Below, piece after piece: positions 55,217 through 64,000 of a stretch of DNA of 64,000 nucleotides. The position numbers were made by a program, and so were the translations under genes. Source of the stretch: Celoporthe dispersa (taxonomy: Eukaryota; Ascomycota; Sordariomycetes; Diaporthales; Cryphonectriaceae); assembly GCA_016584495.1 (NCBI GenBank), contig WAID01000001.1:1364001-1428000 (forward strand), written 5' to 3'. Under the pieces are notes generated by a model. That model saw nothing but the letters and a program-made list of their open reading frames with translations. It ran no database searches and had not been told where the DNA came from. Position 1 is the first letter of the stretch. Each line of letters starts with the position of its first letter.

Positions 55217-58200
55217 GATCGTCCTTTTCTGTTTCCGTCCGTCTGAACAAGTTGAGGATAGGCTCTCTCTCCCAAACAAAGCGGATCTGATCGACAACAA
55301 AAGAGCGAGTGCTGTCGCCCTGGAGGAAGATCACCATCAAGGTCAGGATCGATGCCTGGTATATATTCTTCTCTCTAGCCGTTGAACGCTTTTCCTTTTT
55401 TCCCCCCTCCATCTCGCCTCCACCGACACGTCCGAGCACACCTCGGAGAAGCTTCGTCGCGATTCATAATTTCCTCCAGGGTCAAGATGAAGGATGGGGC
55501 CCCCTGTGGATCTCCTATGGGAAGTAGTGCTTCTGTGCTACTCTTCCCAAAACGCAAGCACTAATGGAGAGCCTACCGCTGCAACGGCCGCTATGTCCTC
55601 TCCTATCCTCCTCGCCTCTCCTTGTACGGGAAGGGACCCCTTGTGAAATCCTGTACCGCAGTTCGGCATCCCAGGCCAAATGTATCGAAGGCTCATGGGA
55701 AGCGAGATGGCGGGTTCGGGGCCCTACCTGATAGGGGCAAAACCCCCCTAGCCAACCATGTTTGTATCAAATTCCTACGAAGCCACGTTGGACGACGCTC
55801 CATGTTTATCACGCAGATCGTCGAGGAGGGATCACGGCGAATCAGGAGCTCCGAATTGCCATAGCTTCTGTCCGAGTTGCACGACAGCCTCAGCTCCTTC
55901 GCCCCCCCCCCCTCGCTAAAGCTTTTTTGTTATTATCTTTACTTCTTTCTCTGCCTTGTCATACTGTTTATACACAAGGAGGACAGGTGGATGGATACCC
56001 TGGTCTTATCACCGAGTTGTGACCACATCGGGTTTCTGCCACGCATCAGCGGGTTGGGTTGGGCGCGCGTCACGGCTGTGTTTTTGTTTTTTTTTTGAGA
56101 AATGACGGTCCTGCGACTGGACAAGGAAGCTCGGCTCAGCTATGGGGCCGTGGCGCAGCCCTGAGGATAAAGAAAAGGAGGACAGCTTGGACAGTAAACT
56201 TGTAGTGGGCTCTAGCAGCGGACCCTATTCCTCGGCAGTTCGCTTGTCTAGGGAGTAAGCGTTCCGGGGAAGGACGGGAGGATGACGATACGGTGGATTC
56301 TGTCAAGAGCAGAGACGCGAGCCAGGAATGCCATATGAGCCATAAGTACGGCAAGAGTAAATCGCTCTGAAGAACTCAATTAGGCCAAACACATTGTCAG
56401 AGGAATTAAAAGGCTAATTAATTTTCATGCAGGTTGTTCCTTCGTCTTCGTAAGCGTCCAATTGGTGATTATTATTCCCTGAATTATGTCCATTACATAT
56501 GCAGTCTCTTAGCCTAACGGAGTATTTCCACCTACTCCGTACTTGTACTACGTATACGTACGCTGCCTTGTTTAATAATCCGGGGGGGGGAGGGGGGTTT
56601 GAAAATTCTGGAGTTGCAAACGCCACAAACTTTGGGCTGCCACACCTTATGCATAGATCCTTGTCCCAACGCTTGCCCCAGAGCTCACGGGGTATTTCAT
56701 TTTATTTAAACTTATTTGGACATCTCTCATGGGGGACATCCGCGGTTCGTTCAGAGAGACTCCTTCACATTGTAGGTCGAACGAAGCCTGGCTAAACGAA
56801 GCCAAGAGGCCGTCCTTCTCCCTTGCCTGCAGTGCTCTGTAAAAAAAAAAAAAAAATACTATACGACAGCGCAATTGTTCCGAGCATCGTAGCTAATTAT
56901 GATCTACTGCCGTGCTCCCTACTACTATCATAGCATTACGTAGCACATGTGTGGGCCCCCGACCCTTGTGCGCGGGATTACAAGAAACAAACCAAACAGC
57001 ACCATCTTTACTGGGCGAGCCTTGGGGAAGAAACCAAAAACGTCCTGTCCACCTCTGTCCAATGGCAACATTGATTAACTGGGGGAGACACAGAGCCATA
57101 GTACTCTGAGGAAACCACCTCCATTGTTCAGGTAGCAAATCCCTCGGATATATCGGCCGATAGGCTCGTCGCCGCCAAGACCTTCACTATTCCTGAGCGA
57201 CATCCCTGGGGTTCCCATAAAGGAGAACTGCCAAGCCCGTGGAAATGCAACTTACCCTCCCCCATCATGCGGGCCCCTCCAAAAGCGCACGCGGCTGACG
57301 CGCGAGGGATCTACCAGGTCCGAGATGTCAACGGCGTTAAGCACCGCCTCCCTGGGTGAGCACCCGTGTCGGCGATACGACCACGGCCCCGCCTGTCGCA
57401 AAGTTCCGGGTGTTTTTTTCTGGAAAAACAAGTCTTGGCAGGGCCGGCCTTTCCCCGGCGCTGCCCAGGTGGGTGTGCAGGCAAACAATAAACATGCAGC
57501 AAGGCCCACGTTGTGTCGATGCACGTTCGATACCACGGTCATGGTTTGCTTCAGCTCTGGTCTCGTGGCGGAGCATCCACTGAGTGGATAAAAGGCTGCC
57601 GAGATGCCGACTGCAACGGTTCCTGAGGGCTCGCCGAGGGATATATGGATCGATTCAGACGTCATGTAATGCAAGAGGTATGATACGTCGGCGAGTCCTA
57701 CCGAGCAGAACAAACCGACCTCATGTGCCTGAAACCTAAACACGCAGCCCGGCAGTTGTTTCTGAGCACCGCTCCTGGCATCAAACGACACGGTAGCTGG
57801 CCTAGCTGTACCGCCTCGTGCCACATCAAGGGCGCGCGCTATGGTCTACCGAGGGCTCAAATGCCTGTGATTTGCAGCCCTTCACTTGACAAGCAGTTGT
57901 TCTTCGGCTATCGAGCCCACCATCCGAGACCTCGTCGTGTTCCGAGCCTGAGAATTGGGGGAAAAAATGGCGGTGAGCGTAACAATTCGTCTGTGGCTCG
58001 AGGCATCTTGGATCCAGCGGAGCGGCGAAGTCCGTCCTTGAGACTCGAGAGCGACGGGGCCCTAAAAGTATCAAAGAAACTGGCCGAACGGTGGTCTGAG
58101 TTCCTATATCATTTTTACGTTGTAGCTGACTCGCCACACTTGGTCTTCTCCGGTATGTTCTGGCATGTGATGATGCAGGAGGCCAGCTCCTTTTCGCGGT

Positions 58201-60050
58201 TGGGTCCTGGCAAGGAGATATTCGGGGCCATCAAGATGAGGATTTCTCATGTCTCGCCTCTAACCCACTCTAGTTCTCTTCTTCATATAATCAGCTCAGG
58301 ACTGTCTGCATCCCTCGAAGGTTTGTAGCCAGTCTGCTTCCCTGTTATGTTCTTACGTATATTAGTCCATCAGGTCGTGAGTAGATTGTCTTGTGGCTCC
58401 TTGATGGTCCATTCACGAACAGCAGTGAGACTTGTTTGATCACAAATATACTGTTCATCGTGACGGCCTAGTGCCAGTGTCGTGCAGCCGCAATACATCC
58501 AGGACTCCAGTACGTTCTAGTTCAGATCACGAGCCCATTCGCCTATCTTGTATTCACCTTTCACACCATTCTGTCATCTCTATCCAGACGCTGCGTCTGT
58601 TTCCTATTACGCTGGTCCAGTCCATTTAGTAGACGCAATGGACTTGGCGCGATTAGAAACATTGAGATCTCACGGACGGATCGGCTGCTTGGATGCAAAC
58701 AATAACAGATAACTCCGTCGCAAATGCAAGTCTACCAGCTCAGCATGCACTTTACGATCTTGCACAACAGTTTATCGTGCACACTACCGTGCTGCTACAG
58801 CATCAGTATAGGCATTATGCGCATCGGACAGGGTGGAAGATGGCTGACACACGCCCAAGGGGAGAAAGAGAACCCATCTATGCTCCAATCCTAAACTGTA
58901 TCTGACGCAAATCTCAGGACGTTGCTATAAAGCACACTCCTATCTATGTGCTGTATACTGCCAGTGACGCCCCAGTCTTCATTTTGTGGGCTGAACTCGG
59001 CCTGAGGATTATACAAGGACCCACGGCCAGGACGGAGAGGAGGGGGGGTCTGATGTAGCTTGCTGCTTGGATACAAAACGATAGGAGGAAAGGAAAAGAA
59101 AGGTACTCAAGTACTTGGGCTCTCGAAACGAGAGTCGAAACTCCATTTTGAGGATCCTAGGCCATCTCAATACTAAAGCGAAGTGAGATTACTAATTAAT
59201 CTTGAGATTAACAAGAGCAGATTGCAGGGTGCGTTGCTGAGGGAGTGAAGTCTCTTGAGAAAAAGGCTTCCTGGAAATAATGCATGTCACTATTCAAACA
59301 CTGACAGCTTGATTATAGATGGAAGGTAGTATTATAGTATGCAGTCTGGATGAGTACCATGACAGCAGCATGTGACTTGTCTCCAATCCCGCTGAAGCCA
59401 GAATTCAAGTGGGGTCTCCCTGGTCGCGCTATGGAAATGCCTAGGGAGGATGGCACATGGATGACATATGACAGTTCAGGTCAGGGTGTTAGGACCCTTG
59501 CAGTGCTCAGATCCCTGGCGGCCCAGGTCAAATGCTCAAATGTTGGGGCGGCACTGGGCTGTGCCGAAGACTTCCCGAGGGCTGGCATTCAGGCTTCACC
59601 ACCCCCAATGTCCAAAAGTTGGCGGCCCCCCCCTTTACGCAACACTATACCCAAACACGCTGGCTGACCCTCAACGCTGCCAGCCAACTGCAACACAACC
59701 TCCCCCAACACGTGCCTACCTAGGTCTCGCGTACGAGCGATCTGCAGACACCAGGTGCGCTGGCCCGTGGTGACTGGCAGTGACTGGTGAGCGGCGTGCC
59801 AGCGAGCTAATCAGCCAGCCAGCGAGTCTTCGATCGTCGTCATTTGCCACCCACGCCAGCCCTGGAGCCGCTGTTCCATCGACTAGAGAATCTCTAGGCT
59901 TCACGAGCACCGCTGGAACGACCCCAAAAAGAGAAAAAAAATTTCAAGCGGTGGTTGCACAAGATGTCTCTCACCTCGACGGCTCACAACCTCTAGAGCG
60001 CTTCCACTGCTGCCCACGCCACCTTTTTGGCATGTGAAGAAGGGCTCGAG
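55217..60050. other. Gene-poor stretch of about 4.8 kb
   Basis: The largest gap in the window. Apart from the PD40 and 60-kb gene promoters at its ends I find no supported gene. It has a G-run near 56582-56597, a poly-A of about 15 at 56838-56853, and several long random frames near 57250-58330 without domains or splice signals. Composition is mixed, not strongly AT-rich, so it is not an obvious RIP island. A non-coding RNA or a lineage-specific gene could be hidden here. Confidence 0.4.
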
Positions 60051-63000
60051 ATGACGGAACACGATGCCGGTCATCAGCGGAACGACCTGTTACGGCCTCC
60101 TGAGCATCGATACCCCTCGCCGTCCACCTCCCATGGTCGAGATCGCTATGACGCTCCGGGAAGTCCAGAGACCGGGGGTTCGAGCCATTCCGGCAGCCTT
60201 ATAAACAGCACCTGGACCAACGACGCAACCCTCGCCCAGCGACCCTCCCACGATGGTTCTCTCCCGGATACCCACTCGAACGAACGCCATGCGAGGGATC
60301 ACAGGACCTCTCGCCGCCAGAACAAGCCGCAGTCGCACAGGCACAAGTCGACCGGCGCGTTCCTCCTATCCGACCCCTTTGACGAGCCAGGTGCAGACGA
60401 GCTTCGTCCCCACAAGAACAGGGGCCGCGCGACGAGGGACAAGAACAAGGAGGCGACGCCAAGACACAGCCAGGAGCATACGCAAGGTACGAGGCAGTCA
60501 GGAGTCGGGCTAGGCCTGCCACCAGATCTCAAGAAAGGGAATGGCTCTGCAGCACAGTCACCAGATACGCCGCCCAGGCACCTGGGGACGGACCGGAGGT
60601 CGGGAGAGCTGCTGCAGGTTAGCCCGGGCATGGCGTCCTCGCACTCGTCGCCATCCTCTGTGGACATGGACTCAACACAGATCGTGAGCATGGCGTTGAA
60701 CCTGAGCGAGGGTAGGCGCCTCGCGCAGAGGAGGATCATGTCTCAGACCTTGCCTCCCAGGCTCGCGCCTTTGCCTACCGATAACACCGTGGCCGGCACC
60801 CTGAGACAGCAGCTACAGCAGCAGAGGAGGGTGTCAAGAACGGCCTCACCGGGCCACGAAAAAGGATCTGGCGGGAGAGCAGTCTCGGCCGGGAAGCCGG
60901 CTGTCGTGCTGCAGCCAGCCTTTGAGCCTGCGGCCACCGAGGGCGGCTATCAGTACAACTTTTCGAGCTCGACCTGGGCAAGAGCGCAGAAGGCGAAGGA
61001 CCACATGGAACTTCTCGCACAGTACCGTCGGGTTCTCGACTTGCTACCGCCACTCAAACCGAACTCGCTCTCCAAGGTGCCGACCAGCGAGCTTTCGCCT
61101 TCCATGCCCATGAGTCTGGACACCGTCAATGCAACAGGACAGATAGGTCGTCCATATGACCCACTGCAGTACGTCAGAAATCGAAAGGTGAGAGCGCGGG
61201 AGAGGCAGACCATCGACGGTGAGAGCCAGGGTTTCGGCGACGTGAGCAGAGTCACCGACTGGGTCGACGACGTCGCCAAGTGGGTTGCGACTCGCCAGAT
61301 CCGAACACCAGGAAGCGCAGCTCTCCCCCCGTTCTCTGGCGCTGATGTATTCTCCATGGACACCTCGCCCTCTACCCACGTGCCTCGATCGGCTGCTCCG
61401 GTCGTGAAACCGAAGCGGCCCCGGAATGACTGGATGATCGAGCCTGCAGACATGCTAGCCGACATCTACTGGCTGGAGCAAGATGACCACAAACGACTGG
61501 TCGAGGATCGACACTGGCGGCGCGTTTTCCCCCAAGATGCCGACTTATATCGACCACTATCCCGCTCTACAAATGATGCGCCGCCAGGGCTCGGGCTCGC
61601 ATCCTCACCACTCCAGCAGGCCATTGAAGGGGAACAAGTTCCTGGGAGATCCCATGGTGATGTCAAGGCGCACAAAGGAGAGTCTGATCATGTCCCGAGC
61701 AGCACACGTGGGAAGGCCCGCCAGAAGCTGCAGGAGATTAGAGGACTTCATCGCCACAGCGCCGCGCATGGCGACAAGCACCACCACCACAGCCGTCTTC
61801 GAGGCCGGAGTGGTTCTACGTCAAGTTCTTCCGACTCGGATAGCCAGGACCGCAGCCGGAAGAGCATGTCGGGAGACCCAGGCAGAGACATACTTGAAAA
61901 GCAAATGATGGAGATGATGGCCCGAGAAGCTCAAGAGACCAAAGAAGACGACCTGAAACTTGCACAGGAGCCGGAGATCAGGCAGCTAAGGGCTCAACCA
62001 TCAGACATTGTCAGTCAACCCCAAGTCACCCCTCCAGACTCAACGGCCGTCAGCCGTCAGCACAGTCGCAGAGAATCTCGAATCGATACTAGCGACGCCG
62101 ACGAGAAGAAGTTCGTTGTTGGATCAGGCGCGGGCTCCCCTCCGCGTTTCGGCCGAGAGAGCTTAGAAGTGCCTCCGTTCCAGCGGGGACGGAGGATGTC
62201 CATTGGATCCGAGTCCTCTGCCCCAAACTCACCTGACATTCGAGCCTCGCGTCGGGACAACTACTTCATCCCTGGTATTGGCGCAGATCTATCACCAGCC
62301 TCTAGTAGGGCTGGCTCGCCTTCAAGAAATCCACTGTCGAGGGTCAAGCAGATCTTCCGCGATCGCAGTCGAGACCGAGCTCCAGAGCGCCACCACGAAC
62401 TCTTGTCGAGCGAGAAGGAGAGCTCAGCGGAGTTCGTGTCTTCCAAACCCTCAAGCAGAATCTCCAGTCCTCCTGAGATGTTCGACAAGTGGCAATCGCA
62501 CTCGAGGACCAACTCTGTCGGGCCAGACCTCAAGCTTACCCCACGAAACACGGGGGACAGCCACAAGTCTCATCGCAAGTCCAACAGTATTCGGCTGGAC
62601 CCGGGAGCTGGTCTCCGAAGCCTCTTCAAAGGGCCTCGTATCGACAGCGTCTTGAAATCCGGGGTTTCTAGGATGAGCGAGTTGCTGTGGAAGAAGGAAT
62701 CGGAGGCAGAGGACTCTGACTCTTCAACCTCGCTATCGGGTGAATCCGATGGTGAAAACCGCGGTAGGCGCAGGCACCCGAACTCGCTGTCTCCCACACC
62801 TTCTTTGAGGGGGCCAGCCCGGCCAGGCGAAACATGAAAGACACTACTTGGATGTCATGCCACCTTTTGTCCCTTCATCAGAACACAGAGGCAATTATCA
62901 TAGCCGCAGTGAGTCTCTCTCTGCGCCACTCTCGAAGCCGACTAGCAACCGGTCGACTCGCTTCGAGATACTGAAGCCACCGCGCATCGACATATCCATT

Positions 63001-63870
63001 GCTTCCGATGCGACTGATCCGAGAGACCAAGCAGTGGACATTCTTGATTCCGAAGCACATGTGGACCGCATTCCCGAGGTTCAAAGTAGCGGAGATAGAC
63101 GCCCGAGCCTTTCGATACGCCCGCCTAACTCGCGTAGGCTATCGGCAGAGAGCCGCCCCTTCTCTTTAGCGGAGAAGGGCTTCTCACCTGAGCATGCTCC
63201 GATCTCTAGACGCGAGGTCGCACGTCTTCGCGCCATGGTCCTCAGCTCTGGCGTCATGGCTATGGAAATATCACGCCGGGCCCATCAGCCTACGACCTTG
63301 ACGCCCAGCGCCTCCAGTAAAGATGCCCCAATTCTCGAGGCCCTCGGAAACAAGGTCTCCTGGCCCGAGATCACCTCCCTGGCCCCTGATGACCAACGCG
63401 ACGAGCTTCTCTCCCAGCCTGTCTCCCAAGCCGACCTCTTCCCAGTGACGGCTGACGTCCTCCGCACAGCGATCCGCTCCTCGCGTGAGAACTGGCAGTC
63501 CGAGGCGGAAGCCTTCAAGCACCATACCCGGACTGAGCTGATTGAAGGTCGCATCGAGTCCCTCCGCGCGCGTATCCAGCTCGACCTGAGCTCCATGACG
63601 CGCGCCGCTGCAGAGGAGGCGGACGAGGTGGGCGGGGACCTGGTGGACGGGCAGAGGCTCAAGGTGAAGGTCGTGGTGGACGGCATCGATAAGCTCTCTC
63701 GACGGCGGCGGCGGCGTTTCCGCTGGGTTAGGCGCGCGGGCTGGCTGGCGGTCGAGTGGGCGCTCGTCGGGTTCATGTGGTATGTATGGTTCGTGGTGAT
63801 GATCACGCGGATCGTCTTGGGCATTGGCAAGGGTTTCGTGGGAGGAATAAGGTGGCTGTTGTGGTTGTGA
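60051..63870 (+). CDS. Large conserved-looking protein of unknown function, disordered with C-terminal membrane segments, one frameshift
   Basis: Starts at ATG 60051 (MTEHDAGHQRNDLLRPPEHR). The frame breaks at GG 62826-62827 (+1); removing a base gives LRGPARPAKHERHYLDVMPP and a single exon of 1273 codons including the stop (1272 aa). The first 300 residues are Ser/His/Arg-rich and disordered. An ordered part at about 295-500 includes YQYNFSSSTWARAQKAKDHM, DPLQYVRNRKVRARERQ, VTDWVDDVAKWV and WMIEPADMLADIYWLEQDDHKRLVED. More low-complexity follows. The last 170 residues contain a helical segment (WQSEAEAFKHHTRTELIEGR), an Arg run (RRRRRRFRW) and two closely spaced hydrophobic helices to the end. 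I do not recognise the family with certainty. The C-terminus suggests a tail- or hairpin-anchored membrane protein facing the cytoplasm. Confidence 0.75.
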
Positions 63871-64000
63871 GGAAGGGCCCTCTAGTGAAATGTTTCGCTG
63901 ACACTCTTGCTTCTTTCCTTGGTCAAATTGCTGTGTTCTACTACGGTTTGGCATAGCCACGGAGTTAGTTCAGTGTCTGCTTTTTTTTTCTTCTTCTTCT
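63871..64000. other. 3' flank of the unknown membrane protein gene, pyrimidine repeat at window end
   Basis: Last 130 bases hold no gene. The final 22 bases are poly-T followed by a CTT repeat. Confidence 0.6.

Noticed and set aside
57252..58328. Frames of 190 and 201 codons on opposite strands
   Set aside because: No domain, no coding-like conservation pattern or splice structure; random frames in moderately GC-rich DNA.
1..64000. CRISPR arrays, bacterial operons, rRNA genes, intact transposons
   Set aside because: No regularly spaced repeats, no rRNA signatures, no complete transposase or terminal-repeat pairs found by eye; the window is eukaryotic.

Overview
The window comes from a filamentous ascomycete (Pezizomycotina, most likely a Sordariomycete). 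Genes are compact, with short introns of about 50-130 bp carrying GTAAGT/GTGAGT-type donors and CAG/TAG acceptors. The families are typical of moulds: a BimC kinesin-5, a HET-domain protein, a NACHT/STAND NTPase, a GH28 rhamnogalacturonase, a fungal P450, and RRN9 and pescadillo homologues. I support 21 protein genes and one tRNA gene. Intergenic DNA is often 0.4-2 kb, with one stretch of almost 5 kb.

Layout. 1-15 kb, mostly housekeeping: a membrane-anchored ZZ/EF-hand protein running off the left edge, a GT1 glycosyltransferase, mitochondrial isoleucyl-tRNA synthetase, two folylpolyglutamate synthase paralogues arranged tail to tail, an alkaline ceramidase, then a tRNA-Leu(CAG) with an intron. 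16-34 kb, accessory: a NACHT/STAND protein, a small secreted eight-cysteine protein, a nucleotidyltransferase-fold protein divergent from a HET-domain gene, a TMCO4/DUF726 lipase-like gene and a damaged P450. 34-48 kb, core functions: UPF0183/PHAF1 protein, kinesin-5, a HAD hydrolase, an RRN9-type Pol I factor, NOP7/pescadillo, and a GPI-transamidase PIG-U subunit divergent from NOP7. 48-64 kb: rhamnogalacturonase, an AT-rich gap, a secreted PD40 beta-propeller protein, a 4.8 kb gene-poor stretch, and a 1272-residue protein of unknown function with a hydrophobic C-terminus.

The clearest unexpected pattern is a set of 15 single-base frame breaks in otherwise perfectly coding genes. Twelve are +1 and three are -1, and nearly all lie in short homopolymers. 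After correcting them, the exon lengths I summed became divisible by three. Consensus error in a draft assembly is the simplest reading, but the breaks avoid the essential genes (kinesin-5, NOP7, RRN9, PIG-U, IleRS, FPGS-1), so some real decay or uneven polishing is possible. The P450 additionally carries an in-frame stop where a Trp is expected.

The most interesting biology is the 16-31 kb block, where STAND, NTase and HET genes lie close together and the last two share one intergenic region; and the convergent FPGS pair, one copy intron-rich and without a leader, the other intronless with a mitochondrial-type leader followed by a second Met.
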